Counted from the first letter of the stretch, positions 43,362 through 52,865 are shown. The stretch is DNA of 64,000 nucleotides from Chloroflexota bacterium (GCA_029556265.1 JAKQFH010000025.1:16283-80282); one strand, 5' to 3'. Numbers and translations: made by a program. Notes: generated from the sequence alone by a model not told the origin.

Positions 43362-44462
43362 TCAAGCAGCCCAACACAGGAAGGGCAGCTTTTTGAGACC
43401 ATAAATCACGCCAGCGCTGAATAAGAAAACCAACAGCGTCAGCACTGGAACAGACAGGATCGGGTTGAACGACAACAAGGTAAGCCCGAATGTTTTGCCA
43501 AGAAAAAAGGACACCAGCGGATGAATCAGATAAACACCCAGGGTAAGCCGGGAAAGATTCGCAATAAGGCAGCGTGCCCGTTCAGAAAAGTGGACCTGAC
43601 TCACCTGAAATCTGAAAAATGTGAAGATTGAAGCAGCCACAAAAAAGGTCATCAGGGTGAGCGGGTCCGAAAAGCGCAAATCCGTCGCCCCAACTCTTTG
43701 GGAGGCAAGCAGCGTCACCGCGGCATTGGCAAGCATACCCAACAGACCTAGAAGGTAAATTATCGCGCGGGTTTTACGGTCTGTTAAGAAATAAAAGAGC
43801 AAATAATTGCTTATGAGGAAATAACCGGCGAAGAGCAAGACCTTTCCGACCGGAAATTTCTCCGCGATGGAACTGACCCAATCTGCCATCGGGAGGAAAT
43901 CACCGCTCAGCACCAAAGTATGCCCCAGAAGACCCAACACAAGCAGGACAAGCGCGTACTTGAGGGTTTGTTCTCCGCCGCGGTCCACAATAAGCTGAAG
44001 AAAGGGAGAGAGCAGGTAGAGACTGATCAGGACAGGCAGAAACCAAAGGTGATAGTGACTGTTAACCACCAGGGCCGCGAAGCGCGCGACCAGGGGGCCA
44101 GGGGCGGCAGGCTCAGAAAGCAAGCTGAACAAAGCGTAGAGAATTGTCCAAAAAACGTAGATGATTCCAATTTTCTTTACAGGACCACTCAGGAGCTGCT
44201 TAAACGTGCGCTGCTTTCCCAAACCGAGAAACAGAATGCCGCTCACCAGTGTGAACAGAGGGGTTGCGGCGCGCGCCGCCCCCATATACAGATTAATTGC
44301 CCGCCAACCCGACGCGTTTACGGGCAGGGTTCTAAGCTGAACCGAGCTCAGGTTCAACATCACGATCAGGAGCGAGGCTGTAATACGCAGCAGGTCAAGC
44401 CATACCAGGCGGTTTGGGTCCCCGGAAGACGGTTTAGCGAGGGTGGTGTCTGGTTGGTTCAT
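43362..44462 (-). CDS. Acyltransferase 3 family membrane O-acyltransferase
   Basis: The protein (366 residues from ATG 44462) has about ten spans. The family core is present: WLDLLRITASLLIVMLNLS at the N-terminus (the usual first-span Arg is kept) and NSHYHLWFLPVLI in the middle, where a histidine takes part in acyl transfer. These enzymes O-acetylate sugars of surface glycans or lipids. A far-upstream start is rejected because the extra residues are not membrane-like and lie upstream of a good promoter (44486-44515). No glycan cluster adjoins it, so the acceptor is unknown. Confidence 0.82.
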   Translation of the reverse strand: MNQPDTTLAKPSSGDPNRLVWLDLLRITASLLIVMLNLSSVQLRTLPVNASGWRAINLYMGAARAATPLFTLVSGILFLGLGKQRTFKQLLSGPVKKIGIIYVFWTILYALFSLLSEPAAPGPLVARFAALVVNSHYHLWFLPVLISLYLLSPFLQLIVDRGGEQTLKYALVLLVLGLLGHTLVLSGDFLPMADWVSSIAEKFPVGKVLLFAGYFLISNYLLFYFLTDRKTRAIIYLLGLLGMLANAAVTLLASQRVGATDLRFSDPLTLMTFFVAASIFTFFRFQVSQVHFSERARCLIANLSRLTLGVYLIHPLVSFFLGKTFGLTLLSFNPILSVPVLTLLVFLFSAGVIYGLKKLPFLCWAA

Positions 44463-44485
44463 AAGGCTGTGATTTCCAAGGCGGG

Positions 44486-44515
44486 ATTGTAGAGGATAAC
44501 CCAATAAAAAGCCAA
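44486..44515 (-). promoter_or_regulatory. Promoter of the acyltransferase gene
   Basis: On the minus strand TTGGCT (44510-44515) and TACAAT (44486-44491) have an 18-bp spacer, 24 nt before the ATG. Confidence 0.55.
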
Positions 44516-44646
44516 TCTTTGTAAAAGAAATCGTTCCCCCGGGGCAGATACCCCTTGGTCTGAATGCCATTAATAATCTTTTCATAAGCCCAAACACAAC
44601 CGCGGAGAGTCCGTATTCATCAGGGTTGGCTGGTGAACGAGCGGAT

Positions 44647-45110
44647 ATGCAATCCGGTTACTTTGATGACAAAGCCCGGGAATATGTAATTACCCGACCG
44701 GATACACCCCTTCCCTGGATTAATTATCTCAGCAGCCGGGTTTTTTTCAGTTTAATTTGCAACACCGGCAGCGGCTACTGCATTAATAACGACGCGCGTT
44801 AGCGCCGGATAACCCGCTACCGCTACAATAACGCGCCATTGGATATGGGTGGGCGCTGCCTCTGCCTGCGCGACGATGAAAACGGGCAGCATTGGCCTGT
44901 GGGGTGGATGCCGGAACCTTCCCAACTGGACGTGTATGAATGCCGCCACGGGCCTGCGGATCCAATCGAAATCCATGGGGATTGATGCAAAGGTCAGATT
45001 CTTTGTGCCCTTGGACGCTCCCATAGATATCTGGGGTCTCACGCTCAGGAACCAACGCGAAACGCCGGCTGAAATCAGCTTGTTTTCCGCTTTTCAGTTG
45101 AGCCCCGCGA
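44647..45110 (+). pseudogene. Remnant of a GH94 (glycosyltransferase 36) phosphorylase gene
   Basis: The first frame reads [19 protein letters not shown], then [19 protein letters not shown], a TAG at about residue 52, then ITRYRYNNAPLDMGGR and LDVYECRHGP. After a frame change near 44960 the next frame gives VRFFVPLDAPIDIWGLTLRN. This is the order of the N-terminal domain of cellobiose-phosphorylase-like enzymes, whose full proteins exceed 750 residues. The catalytic part is missing. The stop, the frameshift and the truncation show a decayed gene. It lies in the gap between the acyltransferase and the nucleoside transporter. Confidence 0.8.
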
Positions 45111-45311
45111 GGAAGATTATGTTGAAGTCCGGTTGGGCATGCCGGCGGCTTAGCGTTGCAGCTGTCCGGAGAGTTGGAACGCGGCCGGAGATGGCAGAAT
45201 AAAGGACAGATAATGGAAAACCCTTCCGGCGGCTAAATGACCGGCGCGCCTCGGCTGGTTGTTTCACAGGGGGTCGATAGAGCCGGTTTTAATACTATTC
45301 CTTACCAAAAA

Positions 45312-45336
45312 AAGAGGAGGCTCTTGGCCTCCTCTT
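45312..45336 (-). terminator. Terminator of the nucleoside ABC operon
   Basis: A 10-bp perfect stem (AAGAGGAGGC with GCCTCCTCTT), loop of 5 nt, followed on the minus strand by seven T residues and 14 nt after the permease stop. Confidence 0.9.
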
Positions 45337-45349
45337 CATGTCAAAAAAC

Positions 45350-46312
45350 TCAGCGCCTTTCTCCGCGAATATACGGAACGGCAAGCGCGCCAGGCGCTCC
45401 AATGCGCTGCCTGCGCGCGGAAGCTGAACCCCACACCAGCGCGATGATTGTCAGCAAAAATGGCATCATCTGCAGGAAAAAAACCAGGTTATGATTGTAG
45501 AAGAAAGGGTTGCGCAGCCCAAATATGAGCATTGGACCCTGTAAATCGAGCATGAAACGGCGGAGCATCCCGAATAGATAGCCGCCCAAAGCCGCCCGCA
45601 GAGGGTTCCACTGCGCGAAAATAACCAGTGCCACCGCAATCCAACCTTGCCCGGAGGTGGTCAGGTTGCTATACCATCCCGGGGAAATCGCGATGCTGAT
45701 TGATGCTCCTGCCAGGCCAGCCAGGCAGCCCCCGATAAACGTGTAAAGGTAGCGCACTCCATAGACATTAATGCCCAGGCTGTCGGCTGCCGCGGGTTTT
45801 TCGCCAACAGCGCGCAAATGCATGCCGGGGCGGGTTTTGTTGATATACCACCAGGAAAAGGGTATCAGCAGGTAGCCCAGAAACACCAAAACGTTCAGGT
45901 CAGAAAAGAAAACCCGTCCCAGTATAGGAATATTTGAAAGCAGAGGAATAGACGCGTTCGGGATAAGCGGGGCGTTTTGGCCGGACAAACCCTCACCCAG
46001 AACAAGCGCGAGTCCGGTTCCCAAAAAAGTGAGCGATAAACCGCTGACCACCTGGTCGGCCTGAAAGTGAATGGTCACCAGGGCATGCGCGAGGCTGAGC
46101 AGTCCGCCCGCGGCGATACCCGCCAATAAACCCAACCAAGGGCTGCCTGTCAGGAGGGAGGTTTTGAAGGCTGCCATGGCGCCCAAGAGCATCATGCCCT
46201 CCACGCCGAGATTCTGAACACCGGAAAGTTCGGTTAATATTTCGCCGATTGCCGCGAACAGAAGAATTGTGCCGGTGGAAAGACCGGATCTGAGGATGAT
46301 TTCTAAGCTCAC
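45350..46312 (-). CDS. BMP-type nucleoside ABC permease (second subunit)
   Basis: The 320-residue protein has about nine spans and the family pattern of NupQ/YufQ-like permeases: GEILTELSGVQNLGVEGMM at the N-terminus, RAVGENP-like LRAVGEKPAAADSLGINV in the middle, and a C-terminal GSASARRQRIG. It overlaps the first permease gene by 4 bases. With the ATPase and lipoprotein upstream it forms an importer probably specific for nucleosides. The substrate assignment rests on the family and on the adjoining pyrimidine genes. Confidence 0.87.
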   Translation of the reverse strand: MSLEIILRSGLSTGTILLFAAIGEILTELSGVQNLGVEGMMLLGAMAAFKTSLLTGSPWLGLLAGIAAGGLLSLAHALVTIHFQADQVVSGLSLTFLGTGLALVLGEGLSGQNAPLIPNASIPLLSNIPILGRVFFSDLNVLVFLGYLLIPFSWWYINKTRPGMHLRAVGEKPAAADSLGINVYGVRYLYTFIGGCLAGLAGASISIAISPGWYSNLTTSGQGWIAVALVIFAQWNPLRAALGGYLFGMLRRFMLDLQGPMLIFGLRNPFFYNHNLVFFLQMMPFLLTIIALVWGSASARRQRIGAPGALAVPYIRGERR

Positions 46313-47436
46313 TTGCGTTCCTCCGGAGCCGCGCGGACAAGCTCAATTTTGTAATGCAGCAAAACATCACTGCTGATAACCAGGAAAAGTATCATTCCCT
46401 GGATGAAGAAATACAGACCGGAAGGTTGGATTTCCCTTCCGGCGACAATCAACGCACCAAACAGGAAGGAAACCAGGATAGTGGCAAAGGGATTGAGTTT
46501 TGACAGCCAGGCCACAATCACACCGGAGAAGCCATAGTTGGTGGAGATGCGCTCTTGCAAGCGGTGCACCACGCCGCTGACCTCGGACATGCCCGCCAGC
46601 CCGGCTAACGCACCGGAAAGCATAAAGACCAGGATGATATTCCGGGAAATATCAATGCCGGCGTAGCGGGCGGCCTGTGGGTTATCACCAACCAGGTTGA
46701 TTTCATAACCCCAGCGGCTGCGGGTAATAATTACCCAGATAATGACCGCGGCAACCAGGCCAAACACGACGCCAAGGTGCAGCGTGATTCCGGAGAAAGC
46801 TTTTACTTGCCGGGCATAATCCGCAAGGCGCGGAAGCCAGGCGGATTTCGGGAACATGGGGGTCATCTGAAAACCCGCGTCGCTGAATTTGCTGTATATC
46901 CAGTAATTATTGAAAAATACCGCTACATAGTTCAACATCAAGGTGGAAATAATCTCACTTACCTGGAATTTTGCTTTCAACCAACCGGGGATTAAGCCGT
47001 ACAATCCGCCGCCCAGCATTCCAAGCAGCCCCATAATCAGCAAAATGACAAACTTGGGCGTCGTTTCCATATTCACCAACGGCACCAGGGGTACCAGGCT
47101 GGCAAAAAACGCGCCAATATAGAATTGACCTTCCGCGCCAATGTTCCACAGACGCATGCGGAATGCCAGGCCGCAGCCCAAGCCAATCAGCAGCAAAGGA
47201 GTGGCCTTCACAACCACATCCGAGAGGGCTCCCCAGCTGCCGAAAGCCGCGTTGAAGAAATATCCGAATGTCCGGATTGGATCCCCGCCGATCAGGAGGA
47301 GAATCAACGCGCTGATGAGGAAAGCGAGGACAATCGCGCCGACCGAAGTCGCCAGCGGCAGCCAACGCGAGACTTCATCAGTGCGTTTCTGAATGTGAAG
47401 CTTATAAGGAAGGAAACGTGCGAAGCTGAAACTCAT
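46309..47436 (-). CDS. BMP-type nucleoside ABC permease (first subunit)
   Basis: The 375-residue protein is a NupP/YufP-like permease. It shows about ten spans, MRLWNIGAEGQFYIGA near residue 95, a long extracytoplasmic stretch (about 180-215), and LVGDNPQAARYAGIDI near residue 250, where the loop contacts the ATPase. It overlaps the ATPase gene by 4 bases upstream and the second permease by 4 bases downstream. Confidence 0.88.
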   Translation of the reverse strand: MSFSFARFLPYKLHIQKRTDEVSRWLPLATSVGAIVLAFLISALILLLIGGDPIRTFGYFFNAAFGSWGALSDVVVKATPLLLIGLGCGLAFRMRLWNIGAEGQFYIGAFFASLVPLVPLVNMETTPKFVILLIMGLLGMLGGGLYGLIPGWLKAKFQVSEIISTLMLNYVAVFFNNYWIYSKFSDAGFQMTPMFPKSAWLPRLADYARQVKAFSGITLHLGVVFGLVAAVIIWVIITRSRWGYEINLVGDNPQAARYAGIDISRNIILVFMLSGALAGLAGMSEVSGVVHRLQERISTNYGFSGVIVAWLSKLNPFATILVSFLFGALIVAGREIQPSGLYFFIQGMILFLVISSDVLLHYKIELVRAAPEERK

Positions 47437-48968
47437 TCCTGCCTCCGTAATTCTCCCGTCATCAGTAAGCCGATGGTTTTTACGTCAGCCTCTTCCGTGG
47501 GGAATATCCCGGCTAATTCGCCCTCAAATATCACCGCGATCCGGTCGGAAAGATCCAGCAGTTCATCCAATTCCTCTGAAATTAAAAGCACCGCCGCGTC
47601 CTTCTCACGCTGCTCTAATAACAGGTTCTGAATACCCTCAATCGCCCCGACGTCCAATCCGCGCGTCGGTTGGACTGCCACGATAAGAGTAGGTCCGCAG
47701 GATATTTCCCGCGCGAGGATGACTTTTTGCAGGTTACCACCCGAAAGCTTATTTACCTGCGTGGAAAGGCTGGGCGCCTGGATGTTGTATTTTTCTTTGA
47801 GGTTGCTCGCGAACTCCCGTGCGGCTGTGTAGCTGATGCGCCATTTCTGACTGATTGGGGCATGATCGTAAGATTTCATAATCATGTTTCCTGTCAGCGC
47901 CATTCCCGGAGCCGTCCCCACGCCTGTGCGGTCTTCGGGGATATGCGCGGTGCCCTGCTCAATCGCGCGTTTGGGAGACTGATTGGCAACCTGTTTACAA
48001 TTCACCAGGATATTACCCTGGCAGGCGCGCAATCCGGTGATGACCTCTGCCAGTTCGCTTTGACCATTCCCCGCGATACCAGCAATTCCCAGTATCTCGC
48101 CTTTGCGGAGTTGGAAAGAAACGTTTTTCAGGGCTGGCAGACCGCGGTTATTCAACGCAGATACGTTTTGAACGTCCAGAACGACATCTCCCGGGGTGTG
48201 AGGATTTTTATTTAATTGAAACAGGACTTTACGTCCCACCATTAATTCAGCCAAAGTTTCTTTGGTTATGTTTTCAAGGCCAATCCCGTCCGCGGTTACC
48301 TTGCCTTTGCGAAGCACTGTCAATCGATCCGCTACCCGTTTGACCTCATTCAGTTTGTGGCTGATAAACACAATGGATTTTCCCTGTTGAACCATCAGGC
48401 GCATCGTTTCCATCAGCTCCTGAATTTCCTGCGGGGCAAGCACGGCGGTTGGTTCGTCCAATATCAGGATTTCCGCTCCGCGATAGAGTGTTTTCAAAAT
48501 CTCAACCCGCTGTTGTTCCCCCACGGAGAGCTGCCATATTTTAGCGGTCGGTTGAACTTTGAGCCCGTATTTCTCAGCCAGGTCGGCAACTTTTTGGTCA
48601 TAGCGAGGCAGGTGCATGATGAATCCGGGGTCATTCAGTCCTAACAGGATGTTTTCGGTTACAGTTTGGGTTGGCACGAGCATAAAATGCTGATGAACCA
48701 TACCGATTCCGCGGTTGATTGCGTCTTTGGGAGAGTTGAAAACCGCGCGATCTCCGTTTACCAGGATCGTGCCAGATTCGGGTTTATAAATCCCGGCGAG
48801 GATGTTCATTAAGGTGCTTTTGCCCGCGCCGTTTTCCCCCAGGAGCGCGTGGATTTCTCCGCGCCTGAGCGTAAAGTTGACGTGGTCATTGGCAAGCACG
48901 CCCGGAAAGCGCAATACAATATCACGCATTTCGACCGCGTTGGTTTGTTCCTTGGATGTAATCGTCAT
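47433..48968 (-). CDS. Double ABC ATPase of the nucleoside importer
   Basis: The 511-residue protein holds two ABC ATPase domains. The first has Walker A GENGAGKST (about 44-52), signature LSVGEQQRV and Walker B ILILDEPTAVLAPQE. The second has the usual degraded Walker A (GIAGNGQSE, about 293-301) and signature LSGGNLQKV. This pattern matches NupO/YufO and RbsA-like sugar-type importers. It lies 145 nt after the binding-protein gene, with a hairpin at 49066-49095 between them, and a weak GGAAAGA precedes the ATG. Confidence 0.92.
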   Translation of the reverse strand: MTITSKEQTNAVEMRDIVLRFPGVLANDHVNFTLRRGEIHALLGENGAGKSTLMNILAGIYKPESGTILVNGDRAVFNSPKDAINRGIGMVHQHFMLVPTQTVTENILLGLNDPGFIMHLPRYDQKVADLAEKYGLKVQPTAKIWQLSVGEQQRVEILKTLYRGAEILILDEPTAVLAPQEIQELMETMRLMVQQGKSIVFISHKLNEVKRVADRLTVLRKGKVTADGIGLENITKETLAELMVGRKVLFQLNKNPHTPGDVVLDVQNVSALNNRGLPALKNVSFQLRKGEILGIAGIAGNGQSELAEVITGLRACQGNILVNCKQVANQSPKRAIEQGTAHIPEDRTGVGTAPGMALTGNMIMKSYDHAPISQKWRISYTAAREFASNLKEKYNIQAPSLSTQVNKLSGGNLQKVILAREISCGPTLIVAVQPTRGLDVGAIEGIQNLLLEQREKDAAVLLISEELDELLDLSDRIAVIFEGELAGIFPTEEADVKTIGLLMTGELRRQE

Positions 48969-49065
48969 GAGTTCTTTCCGATAAGCAATGCGCTTGGTCT
49001 AGAACAGCCGTGTAACTCCCGGAAGAGTGGGGAGTTTGGTTTTGGCTGGCAGATAGCATGACAAA

Positions 49066-49095
49066 CCAGGAGATGATCAAAAGATCATCTCCTGG
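49066..49095 (-). other. Intercistronic hairpin after the binding-protein gene
   Basis: A 13-bp perfect stem (CCAGGAGATGATC and complement) with an AAAA/TTTT loop. The T-run after it on the minus strand is weak, as with the malE-malF hairpin. It probably limits expression of the ATPase and permeases relative to the lipoprotein. Confidence 0.7.
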
Positions 49096-49112
49096 AATCA
49101 CGCTCAAAATTT

Positions 49113-50345
49113 CTATAGGTCAGGCAGTTTTGCGGAAATATTTTCGTTCCACCAATACATGCAGGTCTTGCATTCGCTGCCGAATTGTTTAAACCCATCC
49201 AGATCCAGCTGCTCCATGCTGACGCCGTCCGGCAGGACCAGGTTGCCCTGATTATCAGTAATCGGACCTTTGAAGACGTCGAAACGGGTAAATTCGCCCT
49301 TGAGCATCTTATCCAGAGTTTCGCGCACCAGCTGCAGGTCAGCTTCGGGAAGGTTTGCCACGCCGGGCATCATCGTTTCGCCTTTCATGAAACCATACAG
49401 ACCCAGACCGCCGGAATCGCCATCGAAGTATTCCCAACCGCCCTTCCAGGTGCCAGCGCGGCATTTATCCACGATATCCGCATAAATCACGCCCCAGTTC
49501 CAGTACATAGAGGTAAGGCAGCTATCCAGCGTGCAGTTGCCAACATAGTCATAGGTGATGCCCCATTTTCCTGCGGGAGCAGCCAGAGCGGGGGCGGGGG
49601 TATCTGCGCCAGTCATGACGACCTGCGCGCCAGCGTCAAAGAGTGATTTTGCGCCTTCCTGTTCAAGGATTGGGTCGTGCCAGGTGTTGATGAAGCGTAC
49701 GTCAATGGTGCATTCAGGGCAGGTCTTCTGCACACCAAGGGCGAACGCGTTCCCCAGGCGGAACTCTTCGGGGATTGGGAAAGTGGCCATGTAGCCCAGT
49801 TTCGGGTTTCCGTCAACTTTGGCGCGGGAACCAGCCAACATGCCTGCCAGGTATTTAATGTCTTCCATGGCACCCATCACGTTGCCAAAATTCGCGCCGT
49901 TGGCTTTGAAACCGCTGACGTGGATGATGTCCACATCCGGAAATTCATTGGCAACTGTTTCGGAAGAATCCATGAAACCGAACGAGGTGGTGAAAATCAC
50001 ATTGAAGCCTTTGCGCGCCAGAGAGCGGGTAACCTGCTCGGAGTCCGCGCCTTCCGCCACGTTCTCAACGTAGGCAGTATGAACGCCTTCCATGTGTTGT
50101 TCCACATAAATACGCCCTACATCGTGCGATTGCGACCAACCGCCGTCGTCATGAGGTCCGACATAAACAAATGCGACATTGTAGCATCCTTCGATAGGCG
50201 CCGGCACCTGATAGGAACCGACTGCTTCGGAGGTGGTTTGCGCCCGGCAATCGACAGCTGGGGCTTCAGCCGGGGTCTTGGCACAGGCGGCAAGCACCAG
50301 CGCGAGGACCAGGAACAAATTAAACAGCCAAATACTTTTTTTCAT
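49113..50345 (-). CDS. BMP-family nucleoside-binding lipoprotein
   Basis: ATG 50345 is preceded by AGGAGA. The protein (410 residues) has a lipobox (LAAC, Cys21). The BMP/Med fold carries VAFVYVGPHDDGGWSQSHDVG (about 50-70), FGFMDSSETVANEFPD (about 130-145) and the ligand-site aspartate pattern ADTPAPALA (about 245). BMP lipoproteins of this size bind purine or other nucleosides for NupOPQ-type importers. It is the most 5' gene of the transporter operon, separated from pyrK by 309 nt. Confidence 0.9.
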   Translation of the reverse strand: MKKSIWLFNLFLVLALVLAACAKTPAEAPAVDCRAQTTSEAVGSYQVPAPIEGCYNVAFVYVGPHDDGGWSQSHDVGRIYVEQHMEGVHTAYVENVAEGADSEQVTRSLARKGFNVIFTTSFGFMDSSETVANEFPDVDIIHVSGFKANGANFGNVMGAMEDIKYLAGMLAGSRAKVDGNPKLGYMATFPIPEEFRLGNAFALGVQKTCPECTIDVRFINTWHDPILEQEGAKSLFDAGAQVVMTGADTPAPALAAPAGKWGITYDYVGNCTLDSCLTSMYWNWGVIYADIVDKCRAGTWKGGWEYFDGDSGGLGLYGFMKGETMMPGVANLPEADLQLVRETLDKMLKGEFTRFDVFKGPITDNQGNLVLPDGVSMEQLDLDGFKQFGSECKTCMYWWNENISAKLPDL

Positions 50346-50654
50346 CTTTTCTCCTGAATAGTTTTGTGGGTGGTGTAGGAAGAGTAGCGTTTTAATGAAG
50401 TCACCTGCTCCTTTCGGTAAACATAACGACGCTTGCTTAATTGTACTGCAAACGAGCGAAAAAAATGCCAAAATGGGGCGAACTTAAATATGAACCGATT
50501 GCAAAAATGCAAGGCTGATTTCAGGTGGATGATTCGTTCGGGCGGAGGAACCTCCGCCCAACCGCCCAAACCCAGCGCGGGAAAATAATGCATCTGCGCT
50601 CCATTCCATGGATACGCCGGATACAGGCTTTCCGAATTGCGCATAGCCACCCTA
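50346..50654. other. Interval between pyrK and the nucleoside transporter
   Basis: I see no gene. A short hairpin (GGGCGGAGG with CCTCCGCCC, 50540-50559) lies about 100 nt after the pyrK stop; no T-run follows, so it is at best a weak terminator. No well-spaced -35/-10 pair was found. Confidence 0.5.
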
Positions 50655-51425
50655 TTAATGAAGTCGAGCTGATTTAATCACTGGCCCATCGCTGCAAATC
50701 AGAAAACCAGAGGGAACGCCAAGCTGTTGACAAGTTTCTTCGCTCAACTCGCACGAACCACACAGACCGATGCCGCAGCGAATCAGGGCTTCAAAAGAGA
50801 GCTGCGCAGAGAGGTTGACGCGCCGGCACAGCGTGTGAACGGCCAACAGCATACCGGTTGGTCCGCACGCGTACACTTCAGCCCTCAGGTTCTGCTCCAG
50901 CGCCTGCAGCAGGGGCAGGCTGACCAAACCCTGCGCGCCGGCGCTGCCGTCTTCGGTGGCAAGTAAGACTCGGCATCTCAACGCCTCAAATTGGTCCAGC
51001 AAAATCAGGTCAGCCCGGGTCTTCGCGCCAAGGCAAAGGGTCACTTCATGATTCAGCGCGCGAGCCTTCTTAGCCAGAAAGTACAACGGCGCTGCCCCAT
51101 ACCCTCCGCCCACCAGGATATGTGTCTCGCCAGAAAGGACGAATCCTTTCCCAAGGGGGCCGCGTACCCAAAGCTGGTCTGCGGGCTTAAGTTCGCATAG
51201 GGCGCGGCTGACCGGACCAACCGCGCACACGGTCAGGGTCAGCGGGTCGTTTCCACTGATGCTGAAGGGCTTTTCGCCAACGCCCGGCAGCCATGCCATC
51301 ACGAATTGCCCGGGGGCGGCGTCTGGCAGGCTGGCATCCAGAAACAGGGTCAGGGTGTCAGCATTTTCTTTACGAACGCGGTCAATGCGAGAGGCTTGAA
51401 AGAGTCCATTTACTTTATGAGGCAT
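50655..51425 (-). CDS. pyrK: Dihydroorotate dehydrogenase electron-transfer subunit PyrK
   Basis: The 256-residue protein belongs to the ferredoxin-reductase group. It has an FAD site KPFSISG (about 52-58), an NAD site region ILVGGGYGAAPLYFLAKK (about 103-120), CGPTGML (about 186), and a C-terminal [2Fe-2S] cysteine set: CGIGLCGSC plus a later Cys (about 217-232). It passes electrons from the class 1B dihydroorotate dehydrogenase to NAD. Its start overlaps the abiEii end by 11 bases, and GGAG lies ten bases before the ATG. pyrD, its partner, is three genes upstream. Confidence 0.9.
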   Translation of the reverse strand: MPHKVNGLFQASRIDRVRKENADTLTLFLDASLPDAAPGQFVMAWLPGVGEKPFSISGNDPLTLTVCAVGPVSRALCELKPADQLWVRGPLGKGFVLSGETHILVGGGYGAAPLYFLAKKARALNHEVTLCLGAKTRADLILLDQFEALRCRVLLATEDGSAGAQGLVSLPLLQALEQNLRAEVYACGPTGMLLAVHTLCRRVNLSAQLSFEALIRCGIGLCGSCELSEETCQQLGVPSGFLICSDGPVIKSARLH

Positions 51426-52257
51426 TTTTTACTAACTCCAACAAATAGCTGCAGGCTTGAATGGTGTCCGCGAATGGTATTCCGGAAACGAAAGGATTAT
51501 TTCTCGAGAAAGCAATCCAGCGCGTGTTCATCAGGGGGTTTTCCCGTATTGTGATTAATAGTTGGGAGAATTGATCGAAATGGATTGGTGTTTTTCGATA
51601 GGCAAATGTATTTTCAAAGGCTGCCTTCAGAATCTGTCTGTCTATTTGATTTTCTTTCAATCTGACGATCGCGTACATGTCATAAAAATCTTTGCTGCGG
51701 CTGTTGGCTAAGCCCCGAGAAATGATCGTGTGAAATTTTTCAGCCAGGATCGTTTCAATATTCACGCTGAGGAATGAAAAAATCTCTTTGTTAAATAACG
51801 GTTGATAGACGTAATTCTCTGCGCCGGGTGTGATAGGGTCGCCGGCAGCGATGTCAATCGCCACAGATTGTTTCATGTTTTCCAACGAACAAACGATTTT
51901 ACAGCGTAAACCACCGTAAGGTTCCAACTCACGGATGGGCTCGCAGCCGATGATTTCATAGGAAACCCGGTCATCAAGTTCCAGCTTCAGGATATCCCCC
52001 AGCGCGTCAAGCAAAGTTGCAGGCTCCAGATCCATACTCTGAACCTGAAGATCCAGATCTTTGGTCGTGCGCAATCTGATTCCCAGAGAAGATGAAAGTA
52101 AAAAACCGCCCTTAATAACAAAGACAGCCTTCTTTTCACTCAATGAAATTCGCCGCAATATTGATTCCAGAAAATACAGGGTCAGAATAGTATTGGAGCT
52201 TGCGCCTGTTTCTTCCCTGAGGGCGTGAATGCGGTTCCTGAGTTGGTCTTTATTCAA
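51415..52257 (-). CDS. abiEii: AbiEii-type nucleotidyltransferase toxin
   Basis: The 280-residue protein has the nucleotidyltransferase signature of the AbiEii/COG2253 family: IKGGFLLSSSLGIRLRTTKDLDL (about 49-71; GG and DxD). IDIAAGDPITPG follows in the middle, and the HTII-S-R-DFYDMY helix pattern (EKFHTIISRGLANSRSKDFYD) closes the domain. Characterised members are toxins of type IV systems that modify tRNA ends. It is encoded after its antitoxin with an 8-base overlap and lies between pyrD and pyrK. Confidence 0.88.
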   Translation of the reverse strand: MNKDQLRNRIHALREETGASSNTILTLYFLESILRRISLSEKKAVFVIKGGFLLSSSLGIRLRTTKDLDLQVQSMDLEPATLLDALGDILKLELDDRVSYEIIGCEPIRELEPYGGLRCKIVCSLENMKQSVAIDIAAGDPITPGAENYVYQPLFNKEIFSFLSVNIETILAEKFHTIISRGLANSRSKDFYDMYAIVRLKENQIDRQILKAAFENTFAYRKTPIHFDQFSQLLITIRENPLMNTRWIAFSRNNPFVSGIPFADTIQACSYLLELVKNAS

Positions 52258-52855
52258 TCAACACCTCGAGCAATTCCTGTGTTGCTTGTAAGATTTTAAT
52301 CCTGGCGGCATAGTCAAACAGCTTGGGCAGGTCTTTTTCGGGGTGTCTGACATAGTTCCGCAGAGCTTGCGAGAAAACTTCGCCTTCAATGTCCGCCCTG
52401 TTCTTAATAAGGTCGCACAGTGTTCTTTCCCGATCGTAAACTTTCACCGGGTTTCCGAATACCGTCAGAGCCTGTGTAATGCCGAGGGGATAGATATCTT
52501 TATTAACATAGTGAACGCGCACATGCTCCGGGATGCGATGCGCGTTGTAGCCGCGGTAGACCGTCACATCCATTCTGCCGGGCAGACGGTCGGTCAGTCC
52601 ATGCAGACTGAGAGCGGAGTGGTAGGAAAAAATGCAGCGTTTGTTTCTGGACTGAAAGATAAATTCTTCATCATGGGCAAGCGGCGCGGAAGCATAAACC
52701 CCCCTGCCAACTCTGTGAATAGAGCCTTCACGCACCAGTTGTGTCAGGTAAATGGAAGGAATGCCGATACGTCGGCAGTCAGCCGCGGTGATATAAGCGC
52801 CCTTTTGAGTTAGCAGGCTCATTATTTGTTGTTTATAAGGCACAGTGTTTTTCAT
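52250..52855 (-). CDS. abiEi: AbiEi-type antitoxin/transcriptional repressor
   Basis: The 201-residue protein has the N-terminal winged-helix pattern of AbiEi (KGAYITAADCRRIGIPSIYL, GSIHRVGRGVY, about 18-60). Its C-terminal half contains SYHSALSLHGL and VYDRERTLCDLI, also typical. AbiEi represses its own promoter and neutralises AbiEii. No Shine-Dalgarno precedes the ATG, which lies 10 nt after an extended -10 element, so the leader is at most a few bases. Confidence 0.88.
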   Translation of the reverse strand: MKNTVPYKQQIMSLLTQKGAYITAADCRRIGIPSIYLTQLVREGSIHRVGRGVYASAPLAHDEEFIFQSRNKRCIFSYHSALSLHGLTDRLPGRMDVTVYRGYNAHRIPEHVRVHYVNKDIYPLGITQALTVFGNPVKVYDRERTLCDLIKNRADIEGEVFSQALRNYVRHPEKDLPKLFDYAARIKILQATQELLEVLIE

Positions 52856-52865
52856 TAGTGCTTAC

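Noticed and set aside
49819..50357. Long plus-strand frames opposite the BMP lipoprotein gene
   Set aside because: Antisense shadows of a conserved gene caused by codon composition.
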